The notes: generated from the sequence alone by a model not told the origin. DNA of 11,909 bases from Pseudomonadota bacterium (GCA_027625125.1 JAQBXG010000033.1:1-11909); one strand, 5' to 3'; shown: positions 1-6,776, numbered from the stretch's first letter. A program made the numbers and translations.

Positions 1-2029
1 CGACGTGGGACGCCGGCAATTCGTCGATGAACCGCGACGGCATCGACGACCGCCACTGGTTGTAGACCCGGCGGTTGGCGGCGAAGGTGATGTGGAGGCT
101 CTTGCGCGCCCGGGTGATCGCGACATGGGCGAGGCGGCGTTCTTCTTCCAGCGCCGCCGCGCCGCCTTCGTCCAGCGCCCGCGGGTGCGGGAACAGGTCT
201 TCCTCCCACCCCGGCAGATAGACGCGGTCAAACTCCAGCCCCTTCGCGCCGTGCAGGGTCATCAGGCTGACCTTGTCGCCGTCATTGGCGCCGTCGTTTT
301 CCATCACCAGGCTGACGTGCTCCAGAAAGCCGCCCAGGCTTTCGAACTGTTCGACCGCCGCCACCAGCTCCTTCAGGTTTTCCAGCCGTCCCGGCGCGTC
401 CGGGGCGCGGTCCCGTTGCAGCATCTCGGTGTAGCCGGACTCGTCCAGCACGATGCCGACCGCGTCGCCGTGCGGCAGTTCGGCGAATTGCCGCCGCCAG
501 CGCGCGAACGATTCGAGCAACGCGGCCAGCGTGCGTTTTGCCGCCGGGCGCAGCTCGTCGGTGGCCAGCAACTGTTCGGCGGCGGCGGTCATCGGCACGT
601 CGCCGTGGCGAGCCAGCCGGTGCAGACTCTGCATCATCGCGTCGCCGATGCCGCGCTTCGGCACATTGACGATGCGCTCGAAGGCAAGATCGTCGTCGGG
701 CTGGGCGATGACGCGCAGATAGGCGATGGCGTCGCGGATTTCGCGGTGTTCATAGAATCGGAGGCCGCCGATGACGCGATACGGCAGACCCAGGGTCAGC
801 AGCCGCTCCTCGAACTCGCGGGTCTGGAAGCTCGCCCGCACCAGAATCGCGAATTGGCCCAGGTTGCCGCCGCTTTGGTGCGCCGCCTCGATGTCGTCGC
901 AGATCATCCGCGCTTCTTCCTCGCCGTCCCAGGCGCCGCGAATCTGCACCTTTTCGCCGTCGGCCCTGTCGGTCCACAGCGTCTTGCCCAGACGGCCTTC
1001 GTTGCGGGCGATCAGTTCCGCCGCCGCGCCCAGAATCGCCGGGGTCGAGCGATAGTTCTGTTCCAGCCGCACCACCGTCGCGCCGGGAAAATCCTTTTCG
1101 AACCGCAGGATGTTTTCGACCTCGGCCCCGCGCCACGAATAGATCGACTGGTCGTCGTCGCCGACACAGCACAGGTTGCGGTGCTGCTGCGCGAGCAGCC
1201 GCAGCCACAGATATTGCGCGACGTTGGTGTCCTGGTACTCGTCGACCAGCACATAGCGAAATCGGGACTGTACGCGCGCCAGCACGTCCGGGTGGGCGGC
1301 GAAGATCGTCAGGTTGTGCAGCAACAGATCGCCGAAGTCCGCCGCGTTCAGGGTTCGCAGGCGTTCCTGATAGACGCGGTACAACTCCGCGCCCTTGCCG
1401 CCGGCGTAGTCGCCGGCGCCCGCCTTGCGGACCTGTTCCGGCGAAAGCCCGCGATCCTTCCAGCGGTTGACGATCCCCGCCAGCATCCGGGCCGGCCAAC
1501 GCTGTTCGTCGATATTGGCGGCGGCGATCAATTGCTTCAGCAGCCGCACCTGGTCGTCGGCATCCAGAATCGTGAAGTTGGGCTTGAGCCCCGCCAGTTC
1601 CGCGTGTTCGCGCAGAATGCGCGCGCCAATCGAATGAAACGTGCCGATCCACAGGGATTCCACCGGCCGGTGCAGCAACCCCTCGACCCGCCCCTTCATT
1701 TCGCGGGCGGCGCGGTTGGTGAACGTCACCGCCAGCACTTCGTGGGGGCGGGCGCGGCCGGTGAACAACAGGTGGGCGAGGCGCGTCGTCAGCACCCGCG
1801 TCTTGCCGGTGCCAGCCCCGGCCAGCACCAGCACCGGGCCGTCCGCGGCCTCGACCGCCTCGCGCTGGGCCGGGTTCAACCCGTCCAGATAGGGCGGGAT
1901 TTTGCGCGCCGCGACATCGGCGACCGGTACCGGTTCCGGTTTGGTCAGGTCAAAGGGATTGGTCGAAGGCCAGGGCACCGTCCCGGTTATAGCATTCACC
2001 GCATCGTGTGGGGGGTGGCGGCTGGACAT
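1..2029 (-). CDS. uvrD: UvrD/PcrA-type superfamily 1A DNA helicase (C-terminus cut by window edge)
   Basis: ATP-dependent 3'-to-5' DNA helicase, known in this family for unwinding in nucleotide excision and mismatch repair and for clearing stalled complexes; cytoplasmic. Read on the minus strand from ATG 2029, 676 complete codons are open to base 2 with no stop. All core motifs are visible: Walker A AGAGTGKT (residues 70-77), motif Ia TFTNRAAREM (102-111), Walker B DEYQD (263-267), motif III GDDDQSIYSWRGA (290-302), QNYRST (motif IV), TLHGAKGLEF (591-600) and VAITRAR (636-642). Family members are usually about 720-780 residues, so only the C-terminal tail is missing. The start is uncertain: ATG 2029 has no good Shine-Dalgarno and gives a low-complexity leader; in-frame GTG codons at 1999 and 1978 are alternatives. 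Transcribed divergently from the sulfur transporter pair. Identity as UvrD versus close paralogues such as Rep rests on overall motif wording. Confidence 0.95.
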   Translation of the reverse strand, partial: MSSRHPPHDAVNAITGTVPWPSTNPFDLTKPEPVPVADVAARKIPPYLDGLNPAQREAVEAADGPVLVLAGAGTGKTRVLTTRLAHLLFTGRARPHEVLAVTFTNRAAREMKGRVEGLLHRPVESLWIGTFHSIGARILREHAELAGLKPNFTILDADDQVRLLKQLIAAANIDEQRWPARMLAGIVNRWKDRGLSPEQVRKAGAGDYAGGKGAELYRVYQERLRTLNAADFGDLLLHNLTIFAAHPDVLARVQSRFRYVLVDEYQDTNVAQYLWLRLLAQQHRNLCCVGDDDQSIYSWRGAEVENILRFEKDFPGATVVRLEQNYRSTPAILGAAAELIARNEGRLGKTLWTDRADGEKVQIRGAWDGEEEARMICDDIEAAHQSGGNLGQFAILVRASFQTREFEERLLTLGLPYRVIGGLRFYEHREIRDAIAYLRVIAQPDDDLAFERIVNVPKRGIGDAMMQSLHRLARHGDVPMTAAAEQLLATDELRPAAKRTLAALLESFARWRRQFAELPHGDAVGIVLDESGYTEMLQRDRAPDAPGRLENLKELVAAVEQFESLGGFLEHVSLVMENDGANDGDKVSLMTLHGAKGLEFDRVYLPGWEEDLFPHPRALDEGGAAALEEERRLAHVAITRARKSLHITFAANRRVYNQWRSSMPSRFIDELPASHV
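1986..1991 (-). promoter_or_regulatory. Possible -10 element of uvrD (TATAAC)
   Basis: On the minus strand the hexamer TATAAC is the best -10 match ahead of the helicase core. It lies inside the frame if ATG 2029 is the start, but only 7 nt before the in-frame GTG at 1978, a spacing that would give a leaderless or nearly leaderless message. No recognisable -35 lies 16-18 bp upstream (the stretch is C-rich), so this is weak. Confidence 0.25.
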
Positions 2030-2083
2030 CGCCGCCGCCGTGCCGGAAACTCCGCCGCCAATCGAGCCACAGGGGGCAACGCC

Positions 2084-2518
2084 ATGGAAATTGTCAACTT
2101 CGAGCCGCTGTCGGCGCTGGCCGGGGGCGCGCTGATCGGCGTTGCCGCCGCGATGATGCTGCTGTTGTCGGGCCGCATGGCCGGGGTCAGCGGCATCGTC
2201 GCCGGCCTGATCCCGCCGCAACGGGGCGACGCCGCCTGGCGGCTATGGTTCGTCGGCGGCCTGATCGGCGGCACGGTGGTGTATCGCGCCGTCACCGGCC
2301 AGGGGCCAGAGGCGATCGTGTTCGAGGCCGGTTGGCCGGCGCTGGTCGTCGGCGGCGTGCTGGCCGGGTTCGGCACCCGCGTTTCCGGCGGCTGCACGTC
2401 CGGCCACGGCGTCTGCGGCATCGGCCGCCTCAGCCCGCGTTCGCTGACCGCGACGGCGATCTTCATGTTCACCGGCGGCATCACCGTGTACGTGACCCGC
2501 TATGTGGTGGGGGCCTAG
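2084..2518 (+). CDS. YeeE/YedE (TsuA/PmpA-like) sulfur transport membrane protein, first half
   Basis: Inner-membrane protein of the YeeE/YedE (DUF395) family; characterised relatives pass thiosulfate or related sulfur species into the cell through cysteines lining a channel. 144 residues, about half the length of full YeeE. Hydrophobic segments lie at roughly residues 11-30, 54-70, 85-98 and 121-142. The family signature GGCTSGHGVCG is present, with Cys104, His108 and Cys111. The start is set by AGGGGG (2071-2076), 7 nt before the ATG; a longer open frame running in from the left is antisense to uvrD and is not real. The stop at 2516-2518 is three bases before the ATG of the partner gene, so the two are surely cotranscribed. 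The substrate (thiosulfate, sulfide, sulfite or persulfide) cannot be told from sequence. Confidence 0.9.
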   Translation: MEIVNFEPLSALAGGALIGVAAAMMLLLSGRMAGVSGIVAGLIPPQRGDAAWRLWFVGGLIGGTVVYRAVTGQGPEAIVFEAGWPALVVGGVLAGFGTRVSGGCTSGHGVCGIGRLSPRSLTATAIFMFTGGITVYVTRYVVGA

Positions 2519-2521
2519 GCC

Positions 2522-2962
2522 ATGGCGCGCAATCTGATCGCCGGAATCGCCGGCCTGGTGTTCGGCCTGGGCCTGGCCGTGTCGCAGATGGTCAATCCGG
2601 CCAAGGTGCGGGATTTTCTGGACATCACCGGCACTTGGGACCCGTCGCTGGGATTCGTGATGGGCGGGGCCGTCGTCGTGTTCTTCGTCGCCTGGCGGGT
2701 CAGCTTCGGCCAGTCGCGGCCGCTGTTTGCCGGCGAATTCGTGCGCCCGACGCGCACCGCCATTTTGGACGCGCGCCTGTTGGGCGGCGCGGCGGTGTTC
2801 GGAGTCGGTTGGGGCATGGTGGGGCTGTGCCCGGGGCCGTCGATTTCGTCGCTGGCGTATCTGCTGCCGGAAACCGCGGTGTTCGTGATCGCGATGGCCG
2901 CCGGCACCTATGCCGTGCGGTGGCTGCCGGCGGAACCGGTGCCGGCGCCCGGCGCCGCCTGA
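2522..2962 (+). CDS. YeeE/YedE (PmpB-like) sulfur transport membrane protein, second half
   Basis: Partner half of the preceding YeeE/YedE gene, 146 residues. In full-length YeeE the two halves are one polypeptide; here they are separate genes, as in PmpA/PmpB pairs, and should assemble in the inner membrane. Visible features: hydrophobic N-terminal segment (about 4-22) followed by SQMVNP, hydrophobic segments near 42-58, 86-100 and 112-134, and the family motif GLCPGPS with Cys103. The C-terminus is a short Pro/Ala-rich tail (LPAEPVPAPGAA). A G-rich run (2506-2513, GGTGGGGG) in the end of the upstream gene can serve as its ribosome binding site. No sulfurtransferase, rhodanese, persulfide dioxygenase or BigR-type regulator is seen beside the pair in this window. 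Confidence 0.9.
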   Translation: MARNLIAGIAGLVFGLGLAVSQMVNPAKVRDFLDITGTWDPSLGFVMGGAVVVFFVAWRVSFGQSRPLFAGEFVRPTRTAILDARLLGGAAVFGVGWGMVGLCPGPSISSLAYLLPETAVFVIAMAAGTYAVRWLPAEPVPAPGAA

Positions 2963-3012
2963 CGCCGCGAACCTCCGCGACCTTCGTGACCGCTTTTCGC
3001 CCATGGAGCGTC

Positions 3013-3041
3013 TTGTCGCTTGCCCGCAAATAAATTACTAT
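3013..3041 (+). promoter_or_regulatory. Candidate sigma-70 type promoter of the tetR-efflux operon
   Basis: TTGTCG (3013-3018) and TACTAT (3036-3041) each match four of six consensus bases and are separated by exactly 17 bp. They sit in a locally A/T-richer patch of an otherwise very GC-rich intergenic stretch, directly upstream of the TetR gene. Initiation near 3048 would give a leader of about 25 nt before GTG 3074. Confidence 0.5.
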
Positions 3042-3052
3042 CCGGTCGGTTA
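3039..3052 (+). promoter_or_regulatory. Candidate TetR operator (imperfect palindrome)
   Basis: TATCCGGTCGGTTA is a dyad of the form TA-n-CCG-nn-CGG-n-TA, 10 of 14 positions being symmetric. It overlaps the -10 hexamer and the predicted transcription start of the TetR gene, where a repressor would block RNA polymerase. TetR-family operators are typically short dyads placed like this, so autoregulation of tetR and the pump genes is the natural reading; binding itself is inferred. Confidence 0.5.
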
Positions 3053-3073
3053 TCAACTGCGCGGGGTGCCGGG

Positions 3074-3709
3074 GTGTCAAAGCCTCGATGGCGGCGGCGA
3101 AAGGACGACCGGCCCGGCGAGATCACTGCCGCGGCGCTGGCCGCGTTCGCCAAGAACGGCTTCGCCGCCACCCGCATCGAGGATGTCGCCGCGGCCGCCG
3201 GGGTCAGCAAGGGCACGGTGTACCTGTACTTCCGCAGCAAGGAAGAGCTGTTCAAGGCGGTGATCCGCGAGAATCTGGTGCCCAATCTGGCGTTCGCCGA
3301 ACGGCGCCTGGAAGGGGGCGAGGCAACCGCCACCGAATTGCTGTCGGAATTCCTGCGCCGCGTCGCCAAACTGGTCGCCGACACCGATCTGGGCGCGATC
3401 CCGAAGCTGTTGATCGCCGAGGCCGGCAGCTTTCCCGATCTCGCCGAGTTCTATGCCCGCGAGGTCGCCTCCCGCGGCGTCACCTTGATCGAGGCGTTGC
3501 TGCGGCGCGGCGCGGCGGCCGGTGAATTCCGCGAAGTCGATGCGCGAACGGCGACCCCGGCGCTGATGGCGCCGATCCTGATGCTGTCGTTGTGGAAGAC
3601 GGTAATGGAGCCGCATCTGGACTGGAAGACCGGCGCCGAAAGTTTTGTCGACAGTTATCTCGACATTGTCCTCAACGGCCTGAGGGCCGAATCGATTTCG
3701 GAGCCCTGA
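3074..3709 (+). CDS. TetR/AcrR-family transcriptional repressor of the adjacent efflux operon
   Basis: DNA-binding regulator, 211 residues, a normal TetR length. The N-terminus is highly basic (KPRWRRRK, residues 3-10), followed by a TetR helix-turn-helix domain at about 16-63 with ITAAALAAFAKNGFAATRI and the recognition-helix region GVSKGTVYLYF (43-53). The all-helical C-terminal half, with GAIPKLLIAEAGSFPDLAEFY, should form the dimer and ligand pocket. I chose GTG 3074: an earlier TTG at 3020 would put the promoter and operator inside the coding sequence. The GGGG at 3063-3066 is a weak ribosome binding site. First gene of an operon with the membrane fusion protein, ABC ATPase and permease, and probably represses all four genes until a toxic ligand binds. 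The ligand is unknown. The role resembles that of CecR beside ybhGFSR in E. coli; this is analogy only. Confidence 0.9.
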   Translation: MSKPRWRRRKDDRPGEITAAALAAFAKNGFAATRIEDVAAAAGVSKGTVYLYFRSKEELFKAVIRENLVPNLAFAERRLEGGEATATELLSEFLRRVAKLVADTDLGAIPKLLIAEAGSFPDLAEFYAREVASRGVTLIEALLRRGAAAGEFREVDARTATPALMAPILMLSLWKTVMEPHLDWKTGAESFVDSYLDIVLNGLRAESISEP

Positions 3710-3712
3710 TCC

Positions 3713-4723
3713 ATGGATGCGGTTCTGCATTGGTTGCAGGCGGCGCTGGCCGCCACCGTCGCGCTGTTTTCACCGGCCGACGCAATCGTCGGCGTCTATT
3801 ACGGATACGTCGAGGCAGACTACGAGCGGGTCGCGCCCGAGGCGGGCGGCATCCTGACCGAACTTGCGGTAGCGCGCGGCGACCGCGTCGAGAAGGGGCA
3901 GGTGTTGGAGCGACTCGACGATACCGTCGCCCGCGCCGCACTGGCCCGCGCCCGGGCGCAGGTGGCCGAATCCGCGGCGCGGGTTGCGCAGGCGCGGGCG
4001 CAACTCGCCGATCTGCAAAAGGGCCGTCGCACGATCGAGATCGAGGCGCTGGTCGCGCAACGGGCCCAGGCAGCGGCGGCGCAGACGCTTTCGCAGGCGA
4101 CGTTCGACCGCCAGCGCCAACTGGTGGCGGACGGCGTCGTCCCGGCCGAGGCGCTGGACGGCGCCCGCGCCGCCCTCGACCGCGACAACGCGCGGCTGGC
4201 GGAAATCGACTTGCAGATCTCGGCCGCGCGAATGGGGGCGCGCGACGACCAGGTGGTCGCGGCCGAGGCCGCGGTTGCCGCCGCCGAAGCCGCCTTCGCG
4301 GCTGCCGAAGCCGCCGAAACACAATTCGACTGGGCCTTGCGCCAGAGGAGTCTGGCGGCGGCGGCGGCGGGAGTCGTCGAAGACACGCTGTTCGCCGCCG
4401 GAGAATTCGTGCCGCCGGGGGCGCCGGTCGTATCGCTACTGCCGGACGGCAAGTTGTTCGTGCGGTTTTTTGTGCCGGAGCCGGTGCGATCGGGTCTTGC
4501 TCCGGGGGACATCGTCACCGTCACCTGCGACGGGTGCCCGGACGGTTTGTCGGCGCGCATCACCTATCTCGCGCCCGAGCCGGAATTCACGCCGCCGGTA
4601 ATCTTCAGCCGCGACACGCGGGCGAAGCTGGTGTTCCTTGTCGAGGCGGCGCCGACGCCGAATCCGGCGTTGCACCCCGGCCAGCCGGTGGAGGTGAATG
4701 CGCCGGGCCGCGACCCGCGATGA
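3713..4723 (+). CDS. HlyD/YbhG-type periplasmic membrane fusion protein of an ABC exporter
   Basis: Adaptor subunit expected to bridge the inner-membrane permease to the periplasm or an outer-membrane channel. 336 residues. Order of parts: hydrophobic N-terminus (about 5-20), first lipoyl half-motif (about 40-70, APEAGGILTELAVARGD then V.KGQVLERLDD), a long Ala/Arg/Gln-rich coiled-coil hairpin (about 71-212), second lipoyl half (about 213-240, GVVEDTLFAAGEFVPPGAPV), then a beta-barrel domain including Cys272-x-x-Cys275 and EFTPPVIFS. These are the only cysteines. The start follows GGAG (3700-3703) by 9 nt; the TetR stop TGA is separated from this ATG by one codon. The N-terminus carries no Lys or Arg before its hydrophobic stretch, unusual for a Sec signal or anchor. 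The stop overlaps the ATPase start as ATGA. Confidence 0.9.
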   Translation: MDAVLHWLQAALAATVALFSPADAIVGVYYGYVEADYERVAPEAGGILTELAVARGDRVEKGQVLERLDDTVARAALARARAQVAESAARVAQARAQLADLQKGRRTIEIEALVAQRAQAAAAQTLSQATFDRQRQLVADGVVPAEALDGARAALDRDNARLAEIDLQISAARMGARDDQVVAAEAAVAAAEAAFAAAEAAETQFDWALRQRSLAAAAAGVVEDTLFAAGEFVPPGAPVVSLLPDGKLFVRFFVPEPVRSGLAPGDIVTVTCDGCPDGLSARITYLAPEPEFTPPVIFSRDTRAKLVFLVEAAPTPNPALHPGQPVEVNAPGRDPR

Positions 4724-5646
4724 ACCGCGCCTTCGCGATCGAGGTGCACGGCCTCAACAAGAGCTTCGACGGCAAGCCCGCGGTGAGAGATGTTTCGATC
4801 GCCGTGGAATCGGGAACCATCTGCGGGTTCCTCGGCCCCAACGGCAGCGGCAAGACGACGACGATCCGCATGTTGTGCGGCCTGGTGACGCCGGATTCCG
4901 GACACGGCACCTGCCTCGGCTACGACATCCAGCGCGAATCCGATCAGATCAAGCGCCGCGTCGGCTACATGACCCAGGCGTTCGGCCTCTATACCGATCT
5001 CAGCATCCGCCAGAATCTCGATTTCGTCGCCCGCCTGTATCAGGTGCGCCGCCGCGATGAGGTCGTCGACCGGGTGCTGGAACGATTGGGCCTTGCCGGT
5101 CGCCAGCATCAACTGGCGGGATCGCTGTCCGGGGGCTGGAAACAGCGGCTGGCGCTGGCCGCGTGCCTGCTGCCGGAGCCGAACCTGTTGCTGCTCGACG
5201 AGCCGACCGCCGGCGTCGACCCGAAGGCGCGCCGCGAGTTCTGGGACCAGATCCATTTGCTGGCCGCCGAAGGTCTGACGGTGCTAGTCAGCACCCACTA
5301 TATGGACGAGGCCGAGCGGTGTCACAGCATCGCTTATATCGCCTATGGCCGCCTGTTGGCGCGCGGCGACGCCGACGCCATTATCCGCGCCTCGGATTTG
5401 GCGACCTGGCATGTCGTCGCCACCCATCCGACGCGGCTGGCGTTGGAGCTGGAGGCGCGATCCGGCGTCGACATGGCGGTGGCGTTCGGCAATACGCTGC
5501 ACGTCAGCGGTCGCGACCCGGCCCGCCTGGAAGCCGCGATCGCGCCGTACCGCGACGATCCGTCGCTGGCCTGGACGGCGGCGACGCCGGGGCTTGAAGA
5601 TGCGTTCATCGCCCTGATGGACGGCGTACCGGACTCGCGGCGATGA
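4720..5646 (+). CDS. ABC transporter ATP-binding protein (YbhF-like, single nucleotide-binding domain)
   Basis: Cytoplasmic ATPase that powers the exporter, 308 residues. Visible motifs: Walker A GPNGSGKT (39-46), Q-loop Gln86 in MTQAFGLY, signature LSGGWKQRLALA (from 136; Trp140 stands where the textbook LSGGQ has Gln), Walker B LLLLDEP with Asp160-Glu161, D-loop GVDP, and switch His193 in STHYMDEAE. A C-terminal domain of about 90 residues follows, as in drug/ion exporters of the ABC-2 class (CcmA-like). E. coli YbhF has two such domains fused; here there is one, so two copies must dimerise. ATG 4720 overlaps the stop of the fusion protein gene (ATGA) with no good ribosome binding site at normal distance, suggesting translational coupling. 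The stop overlaps the permease start in the same manner. Confidence 0.95.
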   Translation: MNRAFAIEVHGLNKSFDGKPAVRDVSIAVESGTICGFLGPNGSGKTTTIRMLCGLVTPDSGHGTCLGYDIQRESDQIKRRVGYMTQAFGLYTDLSIRQNLDFVARLYQVRRRDEVVDRVLERLGLAGRQHQLAGSLSGGWKQRLALAACLLPEPNLLLLDEPTAGVDPKARREFWDQIHLLAAEGLTVLVSTHYMDEAERCHSIAYIAYGRLLARGDADAIIRASDLATWHVVATHPTRLALELEARSGVDMAVAFGNTLHVSGRDPARLEAAIAPYRDDPSLAWTAATPGLEDAFIALMDGVPDSRR

Positions 5647-6776
5647 ACTTCGGCGGTCCCTTTTTCCGCTTCTGGGCAGTGTTGCGCAAGGAGTTCATCC
5701 AGATGCGCCGCGACCGGCTGACGTTCGCGATGATGATCGGCGTGCCGATTCTGCAGCTCGTTATCTTCGGCTACGCGATCAACGCGAATCCGAAAACGCT
5801 GCCGACGGCGGTCGTGGCCGGCGAGTCCACGACGTTCACCCGCACCATTCTGGCGGCGATGGAGAACACCGGCTATTTCGATATCACCGGTGCGGTATCC
5901 GCGGCCGAGGCCGACGCGATGGTTGCGCGCGGCGACGTGCTGTTCGTCGTGACGATTCCGACCGGGTTCTCGCGCCAACTATTGCGTGGCGAGCGGCCCC
6001 TGCTGCTGGTCGAGGCCGACGCCACCGACCCGGCGGCGACATCGAACGCGCTATCGGCTCTGAACCTGGTCGTGCAGACGGCGCTGGCCCGCGATCTCAG
6101 CGGTCCGCTGGCCAACCTGAATGCCGGTCCGCCACCGTTCGAATTGCGGATTCACCGCCGCTACAATGAAGAAGGCATCACCCAGTACAACATCGTCCCC
6201 GGCCTGATCGGCGTCGTGCTGACGATGACGATGGTCATTATGACGTCGCTGGCGATGACTCGCGAACGCGAGCGGGGCACGATGGAAAACCTGTTGGCGA
6301 TGCCGGTGCGCCCGTCCGAGGTGATGTTCGGCAAGATCATCCCGTATGTGTTCGTCGGCTATGTGCAGGTGCTCATTATCATCCTGATCGCCCGGTATCT
6401 GTTCGCCGTGCCGATGATCGGCAGTCTGTGGCTGCTGTCCGGCGTGCTGGTCGTGTTCATCGCCGCAAATCTGGCGATGGGATTTACGTTTTCCACGGTG
6501 GCCGAAAACCAGTTGCAGGCGATTCAGATGTCGATCTTCTTCTTTCTGCCGTCGATCCTGTTGTCGGGGTTCATGTTTCCGTTCCGCGGCATGCCGCAAT
6601 GGGCCCAATGGATCGGCGAAGTCCTTCCGCTGACACATTTTCTGCGCATCGTGCGCGGCATCATGCTGAAGGGTAACGAGGCGCGGGACATCTGGCCCGA
6701 AGTATGGCCACTGCTGGCTTTTTTGGTCGTCGTGATGTCGGTCGCGATGCTGCGGTATCGCCGGACGCTGGACTAG
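5643..6776 (+). CDS. ABC-2 type exporter permease (YbhS/YbhR-like)
   Basis: Membrane-spanning subunit of the exporter, 377 residues. Architecture is typical of ABC-2 drug or antibiotic permeases: a cytoplasmic N-terminus (VLRKEFIQMRRDR, coupling helix region), TM1 at about 26-46, a large extracytoplasmic domain (about 47-183), TM2 at about 184-206, then the cytoplasmic motif ERERGTMENLLAMP (208-221) that contacts the ATPase, TM3 and TM4 (about 231-285), TM5 (about 292-315, FFFLPSILLSGFMFP), and TM6 near the C-terminus (about 351-370). The extracytoplasmic loop ends with RRYNEEGITQYNIVPG, typical of this subfamily. It is the only permease in the operon, so it would act as a homodimer, unlike YbhS plus YbhR. 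The start is fixed by the ATGA overlap with the ATPase gene. No outer-membrane factor gene lies nearby. Confidence 0.95.
   Translation: MNFGGPFFRFWAVLRKEFIQMRRDRLTFAMMIGVPILQLVIFGYAINANPKTLPTAVVAGESTTFTRTILAAMENTGYFDITGAVSAAEADAMVARGDVLFVVTIPTGFSRQLLRGERPLLLVEADATDPAATSNALSALNLVVQTALARDLSGPLANLNAGPPPFELRIHRRYNEEGITQYNIVPGLIGVVLTMTMVIMTSLAMTRERERGTMENLLAMPVRPSEVMFGKIIPYVFVGYVQVLIIILIARYLFAVPMIGSLWLLSGVLVVFIAANLAMGFTFSTVAENQLQAIQMSIFFFLPSILLSGFMFPFRGMPQWAQWIGEVLPLTHFLRIVRGIMLKGNEARDIWPEVWPLLAFLVVVMSVAMLRYRRTLD

Noticed and set aside
750..1652. 300-codon minus-strand open frame
   Set aside because: It is an out-of-frame shadow of uvrD on the same strand, full of Arg/Gly/Ala runs; the true frame contains the helicase motifs.
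1933..1947. Possible alphaproteobacterial LexA box (GTTC-N7-GTTC) near uvrD
   Set aside because: Only GTTC-N7-GTCA is found, six of eight positions, and it lies inside the coding sequence.
1978..1990. Second copy of the TetR operator upstream of the sulfur transporter pair (shared CGGTTAT half-site)
   Set aside because: The partner half is missing at the right spacing; one 7-base match is expected by chance in such GC-rich DNA.
5..2518. 837-codon open frame on the plus strand spanning almost the whole uvrD region
   Set aside because: Its first ~690 residues are Arg/Gln/Val-rich nonsense antisense to a helicase with all motifs intact. Only the last 144 codons, from ATG 2084, form a real gene.
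2940..2965. GC-rich inverted-repeat-like stretch at the end of the second YeeE/YedE gene
   Set aside because: The symmetry is short, lies in Pro/Ala codons and has no T-run, so it does not look like a terminator.
3592..4719. N-terminal extension of the ABC ATPase frame upstream of ATG 4720
   Set aside because: The extension is an Arg/Gly-rich shadow of the fusion protein gene; the ATPase family begins at the MNRAFAIEVHGL start.
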